From: Penelope pileata
Taxonomy: Eukaryota; Chordata; Aves; Galliformes; Cracidae
Direction of reading: 5' to 3'
NCBI GenBank assembly: GCA_013396635.1
Contig: WBMW01001574.1
Span: forward strand, 643,778-707,777
Length of the DNA: 64,000 nt
Part shown: in pieces, positions 34,768-47,900 of the stretch
How positions within the stretch are numbered: position 1 is the first letter of the stretch
Layout of the letters: every line of letters begins with the position of its first letter
Program-made: the position numbers and the translations under genes
The notes under the pieces: generated by a model
Seen by the model: only the letters and a program-made list of their open reading frames with translations
Databases searched by the model: none
Told to the model about the DNA's origin: nothing

Positions 34768-37700
34768 GGGTGGGGGGCACAGTGGGGCGGTGGCACAGAG
34801 GAACCCTCACAGCAGAGGGAGAGTCACAGCAGCGGTGGTTACGAAGGCAGCTGCATTTCTCGAGTGGGGACGCCTCTGTCTTGTTCCTTAGAGCCTGGTG
34901 GAGCTCCTTTCCATGGCAGGGTCACCTGGAGAGCTATGGTCCATGTGCTGGGGCTGAGCCCACCCCTCGAGCAGGGTTGCAGGACATGGTTGAGCATCCC
35001 TGAGGCAGCACCGTACAGGAATGTCCAGAGCTGCGTCCTTCGTTTCCTGTGTGCTTCATCTGAAAGCCAAGAAGAGAAGACAGAATTAAACAAAGACCCT
35101 GTTCCCCTGTCAGACCCCAGATGTCCATTGCTCAGGGCTGGCCCGCAGACACCTCTGCTGCCCTCACAAAAGCCCCATGTGCCACACCTGCATTCCCATG
35201 AGACCTCCCTGTGCTGTGAGGGGATGTCAGCCTGCCCCAGGCCCGCCGGTTCCCCTCACCAAGCCCTTGCCCAGAGTGAGTCAGCTCTCCAGCCTCGCGT
35301 GCCACGCACTGAGGCTGCTGGCACGTCGCTGCCCACGGGGCCCTCCTGCAGCTGGTGCTGGCAGCGGGGCAGGACGGAGCAGAGGCCAGTCCCCTCTGGG
35401 ATAAAGCCCCATTCACAGCTCCGGCTTCACATGCTCCCTTATCAGCATCAGCCTCTTGTCACCAACTGGCTCTGCAGCCCAGAATGACAGCGGGAGGTGG
35501 GGGTCTGGGTGAGGCTTAACCCTTCCAGTCCAGCTGCTGGAACACCAAGAGCTGCCCTTGCTGCATGTCCTCAGTCCCTGTCCTGCCAGCAGCCCCACCT
35601 CTCTGCAGGAATGTGATGGTTACACCTCTGGTGGTCTCAGCACTTCCACGGGAAGATCCCTGCCAGCAGCTGGGACTTGGCACTGTGGTGTTGCTCTGCT
35701 CCCAGGTCCTAATGAGCCCTGCTTCCAGGGCTCAGCACCTCCCCAGCACCCTGGCTCCCTTTCTGGCTCCCCTTAGTGCTTCTCTGGGCACAGTTTTTTA
35801 CCATGTCTGGAGAACACCTGCATTTCTCTCACATCCCACCCCAGTACGGGCGCACAGCTGGTACCCGAAGCAGGGAGAGAACAGTGACGGGGCAGTCAGA
35901 CAGGGCTGAGCCCCTCAGGCTCCATGCATGGCAACCCTGCGCAGACCATCTTTTCTCCCACAGCTCTCAGGGTCTCCAGACGCCCTCCACAGACCACATC
36001 ACCCTGTGCCAATGCCTCATCTCAGCATCTTCAGCAGGGATGGGCCCCATGGGGTGGGAAGAGGGAGGACAACGGTGGGGTGCCTGGGCCAGCCGCTGCC
36101 TGACAGTGTCAGGCTGGCCCCTCCCGAGTCACTGCCCGCTGTGGTGCCGCAGCATGAGGTCACCTGGGACGTGGCCGGGGCCTGCTGCCAGCTGGCACCA
36201 TGTTTGAGGAAGTCCTCGGCACTGCAGGCCTGGGCCTGGCCACGCTGCGCAGCCTCGCACACGGTGCCATTTCCCTACATGGCAGCTTAGCAGGGATGGG
36301 CTGGGCACAGGGGGACACAGCCTCTCTCATCCAGAGCCCTGCGGGAGCTCCCGGCTGCAGCCAGGACAATCAGAAAGCATCAGTTAGACAGGAAAACAAA
36401 GTAGTGATTGAGAATGCTGATGGGTGCCTGCTGGGACCCAGTCTGATTTAGCTGAAGCAGCAGAGATACCTCACACCCCAAGGGTCACTTTCAGAGCAGA
36501 GGGGTGAGGAGACGCTGAGCCCTGTGGCACTTCCCCAGCCTACAGCTCAGCTGGCCCTGCCCGAAGCACCACTTCCTCCTGCCTTTCCTTCTCCAGGCTC
36601 AGGGGTGCCTTATCTCATCCTTACCAGAGGACGGGTGAGTCTGGTAGATAGCAGGTCGGTAGATGAGATCAAGATTTTGGACTAAGGGAACATAAAGCTT
36701 GAAGAAGTGCAAAGTCTGTGGCCTTCTGCTGCTCGACTGGACTTGCGCATACAATCAAGCTGTGAGGCAAACGGTAAGCAAAAGTAACATGACTGCACAA
36801 ACAACAACGAGGGAAAACACTGCTGAAAATCAAGCTATGGAATGGCATTCTCATGCTTCTTTTAAAAATCTAGCCGTTTTTTACTTTCTTTTTTGCTCAG
36901 AATCAGGTCAGGGAGCAAGATGAAACTGTTAGAACACCTGACTGCAGAACAAAATACATTATTTTTTTGTGATATATTTACCTATATCAAAAGAATGATT
37001 TGGAGAGGTAAAGACTTCCACCGAAGTGTGCCTTCCTTCCCAGTCAGATGTTTCCTTGCATCTGACTGAATGCATTCTGGGAATATATTATTTTGCTCTG
37101 TGAGCACCCACACTTGCTTGGGCTTCTCAAGACTGTGCGGGTTGGCATCCTCTGCAACATTATGTTTACACTTAGAGTCACAGAACAATTTAGGTGAGAT
37201 GAGAGCCTGTGAACTCAACTGGCCCAGCAGCCTGCTTAGAGCAGAGCTAACCTCGAGATCAGGCCAGGGGGCTGCGGGTCTGGAGCAGGGATCAAACCAG
37301 ATCTCACAGCAACTTCACTGATGCGTTTCTTTGTATGTAAGGAAAGAAAGAGAGGGCCAGCCCAACCACACACTGCTTTCTGGTTGAAGGCCACATTTCA
37401 GAAAAAAAAATGACAGGCTGTCTCATTCCCCACTGCTGTCTGGCAGGTGGAAAAAGAACAGGAAAACACTGGGAACTCAGGAAAAAAACAAATTGTTAGA
37501 AAATGTGAGTGTCTTTCCTTTTCTTTTTTCTTTTTTTTTTCCCCCTACTCTGGCAATGTTTAACTGGAATTGAGAGATGTCATCGACAGGCTTCTGACCA
37601 CTCCTGGCTGCAGTTGTGAGACACACGCCTGCCAACCACCAGGGAACAGTATGTGCATTTAGTTATTTGCTTATAGACCTTTTATGTCTGACTGATATCT

Positions 37701-40700
37701 CTGACTGATCAGGGACTCTAAATTAACACGTTCATTTCAGAGCCACACAGAGCTCAGCTGCTGAAATATTCCTGACCCCTCCTCCCCCAGAGCCCAGGGT
37801 GCCCCATGGGACGCTGCTCACCCTCAGCATGGGGGGAAGCCTGGTGGTGGCTCCGGCACCTGCAGTGCTTCCTTTTGGAGGGGTTTCGTGCAGCTATGTG
37901 AATAATGCAAGCATCACGGAGATTGGAGAAGTCTGGCAAGCCTCTCTATAAAATAAACAGCAATACATAAAGCAATTCACATAAGCAATGCAGATGAGAG
38001 CTGACAGAGCCTCACAATCTCAAACAGATACAAGCCATCTCCTTCCCCCATTTCTCCTGTCCACCACAGCCTATTTTCTTTTTGGCAGCTCTGGCCATAA
38101 CCTGTCTGGGACGGACTTGCCCCTCTCTGTGCCTCATATTACCCCGCAGCCACAGAAACCAGAACAACCATACATATTTATTTTCTTATCTTTTCATGCA
38201 ATTTTTCCAATTCCCTGTAGGCTCCAAGAGAATGAAGCTCACATACGTTGTTTGATGCCCGAGTTACAGCGATACACCAAGCAGAAGCTCTGAATGCTGT
38301 GCTCTCCCAGCAGCCAGCATCCCTCCCACCAGCACTGCATCGTGCAGGAAGCCTCGGGGAGGCCGGGGATGCCAACAGCCCAACCCTTTCTTTCTCCAGG
38401 TCTGGGGGCTCTGGGGATAAGGGTGGAGGAGAGGCGGTGTGGAGGCAAAAGGCTGGATCTGTTCAGAAGCCCTTGCGAAGCAGCCCACAAACCTTCCAGC
38501 AGCCACTGCTGAAGTATGGCCCTTCCCATGCACAGCTCTGGAGCGGGGCCCTTCCTCGGGCAGCCGGGCTCACTCACCTGCAGCTGACATGTTGTCCACA
38601 ACGCTCCTGCCTGGCAACGGTGGATTTTCCAGGCTTTTCTTCCACTGGATCGAGCTAACAGGGGACCTCACAGGGAAAGCCTCTTCCCCTTCCGCCGGCA
38701 TCTGCCTGCCAAGACGCAGGTGCTCCTGCCGGTTCCCCTCCTGGTGTGGTGCAGGCGTCAGCACCTGCGACAGGCTGCAAGCCCTCACCCCTGCCCCAGC
38801 AGGTGCATTCCCCAGCAGGGAGGTGGCTCAGCTAACCTGCTGCTGGCCTGGCTGGGCTCCAGAGGCACAGCTCCTTCCTCCCGCCTCCTCTGCCTCCCTG
38901 GGCAGGATCCTGCTGTGCCCTGATCCTGCAGGGTGGCTCATTTCCTCCCAGCTGCAAGCAAAGGGGATGGGGAGAAGCTCCAAGAGGCAGGTGAGGAAGT
39001 CTGCCGCCAAGGTGGTAGCAATAGGTAAGATATGACTTAGTAACTGTTTGTTGTTGTGTGGTAAATATGGCACCTGCCATGCTGTATAGGCTGAGGCCAT
39101 CTGATCGCATCAGGACCGGATTTTAGTGCAGCTTTAAGCCAGGCTGTTCAGCCAGGCAAGATGTCACTGTGCCACCTCCCCACCTCCAGGCAGCCATGGG
39201 ACCCCTCCCAGGGAGGCAGCAGCATCAGCAGAGCCCCCTTTGCTGCTAAAGAGCTGATTTCCTAGTGCTCTGCGGGGAAGAAAAGGGTGAGGAATTTGAG
39301 AGAGATTAGGGAAGCAGAAAAGGACTCAACTAGAGAGAGGAAGGGGAAAAAGGGTGCAGGAGGACTGTTGAACCCAGGAGGGGAATCGGACTCCTGGAGG
39401 GAGCACATGGCCCCTCCTTTGTGGCTGAGCTTCACAGCAACAGAAAGTTGCAGAGGGGTCACTGCCGTGAGCCTAAGCAGCCAGAAAATCTCTTGAGGGA
39501 TGTAGAAGGAAGCAAATGGGGCTGAACAACAGCCATTGTCTGAATAAAGGAAAAGTGGACTCAGTTATTAACTCACCTGTTAGTTTTTTAGCAGACTATG
39601 AGATGAAGAGCTTAGGACGTGCTAACACAATAGTAACCAATTAGTGTGACAGCTTCAGGAATTTGTCTGACAAATCTTCTGAAGCTTGTGAAGTATAATC
39701 TGTCCAATGGCTGGTGTCCTAAACTTATAACAACAAATGGAATGTAGTGGATATCCCCATACAAATGCTCTTGAGCAATGACCTTATCCCTGCCTAGAAA
39801 AACCTGTCCTTTTGGTGGGCTGGTTAACAAACGCATCATCCAAGACAAGACCTTGTTCAGCTTTAAAAAACTTTAGAACGGTATGAGATGCTCGTCAGCT
39901 CCTTTAGAGAGGTGACAAACAGACAATACAGGCTGCGTGAGGATGAAAGCAGAAAGCACCTTTGCACCAAGAGAATTCAGAAGACCATAAGCACACAAAA
40001 CAATAATCCAGTTACAACTTAATTGTGAAAACATTTTTATAGCATATGTGTAGGAGACAGGATCTGGCCTAGTTCTCAGTATAGAAGGGAAATACTTATT
40101 TTTTTTTTCCGCAGGGAATCGCTGATAAACCTCAGCTGTAACATTGTGCTATCCCTGACTTCAATGTTCTCCCTTACAAATGATGTTTTAGCTTCTCTTA
40201 CCCATCGTGATCAAGCTCAAAACCCTCTTGAACCTGGTTTGCCAGCTGTTTACATAGGCTTCACCCAGCAGGCTTTGTATTGTCTTTAAAATGATATCTT
40301 TCTAATGAGGGTGAAACACAGGCATACTTTTAAGCATATTAATCACAACTTAGAAACCATTCTTCACCAGCACATGCGTCTTCCTCTTACGAGGACAAGG
40401 TTCTTCTTTTACAGAAAGATTGATTCCATTTCTCTAAACCACATCTATTAAAGCAGTGGCTTCTACCACTCAATTTATTCTGACAAAGTGAGGGGAAAAT
40501 TATACCACACGGGAGTCTAGCAAATTAAAATGGGTGTGTTCTGAACATTTAAGAGGGAACTAGTTTCTAAAATATTTGCTAATTACATTAATTACATCCT
40601 CTTTCTGTACAGGAAGTATCAAGATAATTACGGAGGTTGGAGGCGGCAGAAAGGGTGTTAAGTTAGCACATTAACAGCCCAAATCCATCATGACTTGTTC

Positions 40701-41714
40701 CTGTCAAACTTACACTTCATACAGGCTAAAGCCACAAAAATAAAGAAGTAAGGCTAAAGAAACTTCACTCCACTTTCAAGGACAAGGCACTCAGCTCAAG
40801 CATCCTGGGTTGTAGGAGCTCATGGAACCCTCTGTTTTATGGTGGTGTTAGCCTGAAAAGAGTCCAGTATCCCTAGAGGTTATGTGTCATCCAGCCTTGA
40901 AACTGTGATCTTCAGTGTAATATCATTAGTATTTAGAAAGCACTTGTCACTTATCTACAATTCAGGATAGGAAGCAGAAACAATAACATACCAGCTGCTG
41001 TAACACCATATAGTTCCCATGCTCATAAAGTAGCTAAAAACTTCTGATGTATGTGCAGTATTCCTCAGTGAGGCAGGCATGAATCATGCTCTGAGAACAA
41101 AGGACGAAAAACTTTCTTTTTTCCCTGATTACCAGAGAAAGGACTCCTTTTTTTTCTATACACAAATATTTTGAAAAGTCACTGTTTAGGAGAATTTCAC
41201 TGAAAATTTGAACTAAAGGGGCTGCAGATGTTGGAAAAAAAGACAACTAAAGATGAATTTAAGTTATAGGTGAATTATGACATAAGATTTGGACTTTATT
41301 GCAGATTTTGGGGTGTTAAACTAATCTTTTTGTCTTGCTGAAATGGTTGTAACAGATGAGACAACACATCTCTCGACATGAGGCAGGGGCTTGAGCAAGG
41401 GCTCCAGCTTAGGTGTGCCTGACCACATGGTAACTGATCTTTAGTTAGTGACTGGATACCTCCTTGGAATAACAGTGACACCTGTCTTAAGTACAGGCAG
41501 CCCTTTGTACGGATACGTGCAATTCAGTACTGGAAAACAGAAGGGTGCTGTTGATTTTTGCAGCACAATGACACCAAATTAGAATTCTAGCAGAAAAGAT
41601 TTACAGAGTTAATCAGCAATTCTGAACTAGGACACATTTTTTCAAGAGAGGGGTGTGTACCTGCTTGAGCATGAAGGCACAAAGATCAATCCTCCACTCA
41701 CACAAATATATATA
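34768..41714. other. TMEM125 upstream region and spacer to CFAP57
   Basis: Seven kilobases with no ORF I can support. It should contain the TMEM125 promoter and non-coding exon(s). A TGAGTCA AP-1/NF-E2-type site lies at 35278-35284. The sequence changes from GC-rich to AT-rich near 39 kb. A degenerate CR1 fragment lies near 37.2 kb. Confidence 0.5.
37188..37305 (-). mobile_element. Degenerate CR1 LINE fragment
   Basis: TCACAGAACAATTTAGGTGAGATGAG-type text (split here: TCACAGAAC..., then CAACTGGCCCAGCAGCC and CAGAGCTAACCTCGAGATC) resembles the reverse complement of a CR1 3' region. It is heavily diverged and recognised by eye only; boundaries are approximate. Confidence 0.45.
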
Positions 41715-41724
41715 TTTATTTATT
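41715..41724 (-). terminator. CFAP57 polyadenylation signals (two overlapping)
   Basis: Two overlapping AATAAA hexamers on the minus strand, about 250 bases after the CFAP57 stop. Another AATAAA at 41296-41301 would give a longer 3' UTR. The T-rich context makes chance matches possible. Confidence 0.5.
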
Positions 41725-41971
41725 TTCTCTTGGCTCCTTGGCAGCAGAAAGACTTCAGAACATGCATTCTCAAGGGAGAGGAAGGTCCTCATGGAAAGGG
41801 CAGATTACAGGAAGGAGGAGAGAGGGAAGGTTGGTGCCTTGTGTCCTGAGCAGTGAGTGCTACAGGAATGCTTCTGGTGGAAAAGTATACGATAATGGAA
41901 GTCTAATCTATGTTGCTGAATTTCTGAGCTTGCCAGGAGAACACAGGAACATACGGTGACCTTGAACCAGG

Positions 41972-44900
41972 TCAATGTGGATGCGTCTTGTGGCTTCTCT
42001 CCAGACTCAGCTTAGGAAGCATTCCATCTAACAGAGGCTGAACTGCAAGGCCCTGCCCCTTCTCCTGGATTTGGTCTCGTAGGTATTGAATTTCTAGCTG
42101 CTGCATTTCTATGATTTTTTCATTTTCCTTCTGCGCATTCAACCTCAGCACGGCTGGGCTCAACGGTGGCTCACTGGAGGGGGCTAGAAAATAAAATCAG
42201 AGAGGACAGAGTACAGCAACAAAGGTCTAGCTCACAGTTCTCTGGAATAAAAAAAGGAAGGCATCTTTCAGGACTGAAGGAGTAGAGCTAAATAGTAAGA
42301 TTGTGCAGTATTCACCAGAACAGTACAATGTAACAGGTACCATCATCAATCAGGTACATATGTGAAGCACTACTCACCTGTGTCTTGAATTGCTTGCCTT
42401 TTCCTGGTGAATTTTAGTGTTGCCTGGAGGTCATGTATCTGGGTATGGGCCACTGTCAGTTCTTGTCGCAAGTCATTAATTTCCTTAATCAGACTCACAT
42501 TTTCCTGCAAAAACAATATGGTATGAGGAAAAACACAGGTACTATCTGGCTCAGCAACACGTATCCTCACATCCTGTGGAAGGACACTGGGCAGTGTAAA
42601 CTCTGTGTAACAAGCAGAAGATGCTATATGCTATACACTATAATGTGGAGCAAGGGCAATCAGTGCCTCACACGTTTCAGATAAGGCTACAGTAGATCTG
42701 ATATAAAACATGACAGCATTCTAAACACAGTAGCTCAATAAGCTAATATTCGTTTTGCTTTTCTGACTGCAGCTGCACTCTGAGACATCATCTTCCTTGC
42801 CAATTCCACAGAGAAGCTCAAGTCCTGTTCTGGGATTGATCCAATTAATTCAGAATTAATGTTGTAGGGGAAATGCTAGGTCATGGCCTGAATCTGTGAT
42901 TGAGCACTTGGAGTAAGGGCTGTGGCTGGCCTGGGGAGCACAGGCAAATTGTTTGCACCTGTGCTCCCCAAGTGACCAGAAGGGGTGGGCCCAGGGTGGG
43001 GCTGCCCTGGGCTCATTTAAGGCCCAGCCACAGAGGAGAGTGCATCTCTCTCAGGGATAAGCTGCTCTTTGGGAGTGCGTAATCTTGGTGGAAGATCACT
43101 GCTCATCAGTTGCGTAAGTCAAAACTTTTGTGAAACTTCTGTTTATGTCTATTGTTAAACCCTTGGATGCTTTGCCTGGGGTTGCAAAGAATCTGTCTGA
43201 AGCGATTTTGTTGTTTTATTTGCAAAGCAAATGTGAAGAATTTGCATTTCCTTCTTCAGTCTGCATTATTTTGCTTTTCACTGTGTGTCTGTTCATTTAA
43301 ATTATTGTTGTCTCCTTGCAGATCTTCCAAAACCTTTTCTCTAGTTCCGACTGACAATTTTCCAATTCGCTTTCCAAATTATTAAGAAATACATAAGTCA
43401 TAGAGAGACTTAAGGCATCTACTGCTAACACTTTGTTATGAGGAGAAGTTGGCCACGTATTTTTGCTTTCGAGTTCATTTTTTTTCTTCAATCAGCTTTC
43501 AACTTACAGAATTCTAACCCTCTAATTTTTTAACAGCCTACCACAAAGTATCTTGCTGAAGATGTTAAAGTATGAATAAATGTAATATGCTTCTCCTGTA
43601 GTTACTGTATTAACAGGTGCAATGGCAGTATGAGCTAGTACTAGGGAAGGATGATAAAACTGTTGGTCTTGATTTGGGAACAGGAGAACTGCTAATTAAA
43701 TCTTTATTCTCTAATTCAAGAGGAATGGAACCGTACATTTTGTTTCTTACAAAGACAGTGAAATACACAGAGGCAGATGACAGAACATGTTAAGGTTTAA
43801 ACTTCTTGGGCAGGAACAGTTGTCCTTGTAAGAAGTTGTGTTCAACTCTTAATGACAGCATGAGGAGAAGAGCTTATGCAGCCTGATCAGAAACTACAAT
43901 ATCTTGTAGACTTAGCTTGTTTAATTCAAGTTTTTTAAACACAGATGAAATCCAACTTCTGAGGTTTTTATCCCAGAGCTTGATCCTGCAGAAGATAACT
44001 TCCAAGAGTCAATCGAATTGTCTTTTGACAGGCTTTCAGGGTTATGTCACGTTATTTCTGTTTAGATGTACTTTGGCTACTAACATCTTCATAAATTCAC
44101 CTGAAGTGGTTGAATGCTGCTATCAGTTACCTTATTTTTGGCTTATTAGCAAAACATAGTATCCTGTATGAAGTAATCTGGGCTATGTAGAAATGTCTTG
44201 TTTGGCTTCTTGGGTGCTAAAATGGCTGCTGGTTGATGCTGATAATACTCCTCTGAAGAGGTGTGCTATCCAGGCAGATCTAGCTTAGAATGCAACTTTT
44301 AGAATTAAAACAGGAAGCTTGCACTGCAATGAAATGATCATGCAATGGATTAAAATGAATGTTCACTGCAGGCTTTGTCACAGGATGTTGTGGCAAAGCA
44401 AAAATCTTCAGAAAAGGGAATTGATTGAATGCATGGAAGATGAGACCACCAGGAACAACTGCATATGATGTCTGGATGTGATCTACAGTCTAGAGAGTCC
44501 CTACAGTGCTGACTGTCAGAGACAGGTATGTCACGTTATAGAAAAGATCATCTACACGTGTTTTGGTTCAAGCAGCATTACTTCGGGATTGTTTGGTGCG
44601 TCTGTTTTTAGGTATCCACATGATCAAAGAAGTCATTACAAATACAGGAGGCTGGAGAGAGAACTAACAGTCCAACAACAAGTAACTGCCAACTGGTAAG
44701 AATAATTAAAATTATCTTGACAGTTCTAATCATCTGTTGCAGCAGTTATTAATGGAATGTACCTATGAACAGTCACTCAGAGAAACACACAGCTCTGAAA
44801 ACACAAGTGCAACTGAGGAATAATAGAAATGCAGAGCTAGAATGCCATCAAGATGTCATTTACTTGTTCAAAGCAAGCTCTGACAGAAGTTTGTCTAAAC

Positions 44901-47900
44901 TAGTCTTAAAAGCCTCCTATGATGGACGGGAAGACCATGATAATTCTTCCTGGCTGTAAAGTCTCATTAATCTGCTAGACTTCAGAGAACTGCTTTTTCT
45001 TTGAAGAAACCAGGCTGGTTAGAACCTTTGATATCTTCATCTTCCAGATGTTTTATTAATTCAGTTTTAATCATCATTTCATGTTAGGCTTACTGGTCCA
45101 AGACATTGAGTATTATCATTATAAGCACCATCTGTCACCCTATTCTAGCAAGGAAATTCTTCAGGTTCTTTTCTGAAGCCATCCTCTTCTGTGCCAAAAG
45201 GAAACATCTAATTCACAGAAGGAGTGAAAAATAAAAAATAAAATAAAAAAAAAAAAATTGCTGCTGCATGGGCCTTGAAGGAACTTTATGAATAAATAAT
45301 ATATAGATGACTTAAGTGAGGACTGAGGTTTAAAGATCTTGAGGAAGTATGATAAAGTAACAATGAAGAAAAAGCTTGTGAGGGGAAAAGGAAATGCTGA
45401 CTGAGCAGGAGACTGTGGTAAGAAGAGACTGTGAAAGTGCTGTCCTCCTAGGATATTCGTTGTGAGGCTTATATCATCTCATTCCAGATGAAAACAAATG
45501 GGATCTTTGGCACCAGCAGTCATAAGTTCATCCTGCCTTGTAAAGAACAAGGACTCAGAGCAAGAGATCTTGATATGAATAGGCATATTTTCTGAGCTTC
45601 CTTGAAAAATGTGGATGAGAACAGCAGAAAGATATATTTTTTTCCTTCCCCTAAGAATTCAGACCAGTAGGAATGGAACTATGTGGCCAAATAAAGTCAA
45701 TATTTTCTCTCTCCACAACTACTTCCTAAACAGCACCACCCAGTAAGTGCAGCTTGGTACTCAGGTGCAAATTGATAATGACGGCAATTTATAAATAGTT
45801 TGAAATAAGTATATTAATTGCATTAAAAATCCAGGTAGCAGAGATTTCCTATCCCCTTTAACAATGGGAAGCAGCAGACACGTGAAAGTATCTTCAAAAC
45901 AGCAGCAATTTCTGGCTTCAGTGATCTTGCTCTTTCTGTCCAGAAAACTGTAGAGCATTAGTAGTAAAATTAATATTATCCTTGAATAGAAGCACTTGGA
46001 AAAAGCCCTAGGAGTTCCTGGCAAGGAAGCAAACCAAAACTGTTACAAAGTCCTAAGAAATTATAGCAGTAATGTGATTAAAGTTTCTTTTGTGCAACTC
46101 CTTCCTTCTTACTTCCCTATAGCACAAGAAAAGGCTTGTTACCCGCATGATGCGCACGTAAGCAGCTTGGTGGGCTTCCTGATCCTTCACCACCTTCTTT
46201 TTTAATGCTGCCACGTTCCTCTCAAGATATTCTCGCTGTCTCATGTACTCCTGTTGCAAATCTGTGTCTATCTCTTCAGTCTCCACCTGAGAGGGCACAG
46301 TGTTTTGCCTCAGTAAATACACTACCACAGAAATTCATCTGCAAGGAGAAGGCAAAGGCCCTAACTCACCACTTCCAACTGCTGGGCATACTTGGTGTAG
46401 AGCTCACGGATCCCAGTCTTCAGTTTTTTGTAATCCTGAATGAAGCCCACACAATCATGAACATCCATTTTAAATCGTTTGATGATAGCTTCTCTATGTA
46501 GTTTCTGCAAGAGTAATGTAGATACATTCTTATTTGGTTCATCAGAGCACTGTGACATACCCAATCTTCTAGAAAATCTAGCAGAACAGGTGAAAGCTCA
46601 TGTATACTTCAGTTTAGATTTTTAAAATATTAAAAAAATATATTCTTAGGCATCTGCCTCACTGCTCTGTTAAACCTGGGAGAATGTGTTGATTGAACTT
46701 GCATATAAGTAACTGGCATTTAATATCAACTCACTAACCTGGTTGCAGACTTAAAGTTTTCTGCCTTTGTCCCAGCTTAGCAGACTTTCCTGTTCCCTGG
46801 TCCTTGTACACAGAACTCCCAAAGGACCTCTTTGCTCAGATTAGAGCTTCTGCAGTGTTCCACCCCACAAACTTCATTATGCAGGACTGTGGACCACAGC
46901 ACAGTGGTTGTACCCCATACCTTCTGCCTTTCTCTGTGCATCTCACGATCATTTGCCTTCAGTTTCTGCTGCAGTTGCGTGATGTTTAGTTTCAACTCTG
47001 TGTTCTCCTTGTGGAATTGTTCCAGTTCCTTCTCCATCTGAAAGGAAGCGGGGGAGGAAATCAAGACTAAGTGGAGAAAAAAACACATAACAGGAAAACC
47101 AGAGAATGGAAATACAGACTTGAGGGAGTAGAACCCCCTTCAGGCTCAATTACATACAGCACAAAACAAGTCAATTTTGGAACAACACTGCCCTCTGCCA
47201 GAATACAGAGAAAACGTTAACAATGGATATTCAGCTCTTTCAAGTTACAGGTGTAAGTCATGTGAGGCCTCTTCCTTTCCTTGAGCTGGATTGGAGCTGT
47301 ACTGTTCCAACTGAATAAAAATGAGTGAGGTGAAAACCAGCTATCAATACTCCAAAGAGTATAAGTGCAACAATAAGAACCATCTGATGCTGAAAACAAA
47401 CAAATGCATGATGAACTGCAATGACATATGTAGAACAATGGGCCAAAAAAGCACTAAGGGTGCTACAGCACTTACTGACATAAAGTGACTACAAGAGAGG
47501 ATGGGGCTTTCATCGTGCTAGTCTGACATGCATATAAAATGCTCGTTAGTTTATATTTATTTAAAGGGCTTTCATTCTGAATAAACACAAAAACTAAAAG
47601 GATAGTAATTAGCAATGGATAGATCACAGTAAGATTCTGTGGTGGATAAGTTGCCTCAATGAATTTGCTGCAAGCTAATTATGAACACATGGATTAGTTG
47701 ACCAACCTAATTTAGGAGTTAGGTTATGTTTGCATAAATCTGCAACTTTCTGAGAGGAGTTCACTCTCTCTTCCTCCAGATTGGTAAAGGCAGTGTCTTG
47801 CAAACTCTTCAGGGTACACACAGGGCAACCGCATACAGACAAGATCTACTTTTAAGCAAAAATTAAGTTATTCAGAGTCTAGAATAAAATACTGAAACAG

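Noticed and set aside
34176..34796. 206-aa minus-strand frame overlapping TMEM125
   Set aside because: Shifted-frame shadow of TMEM125, rich in Pro/Ala/His and without membrane segments; the other frame carries clear TMEM125 homology.
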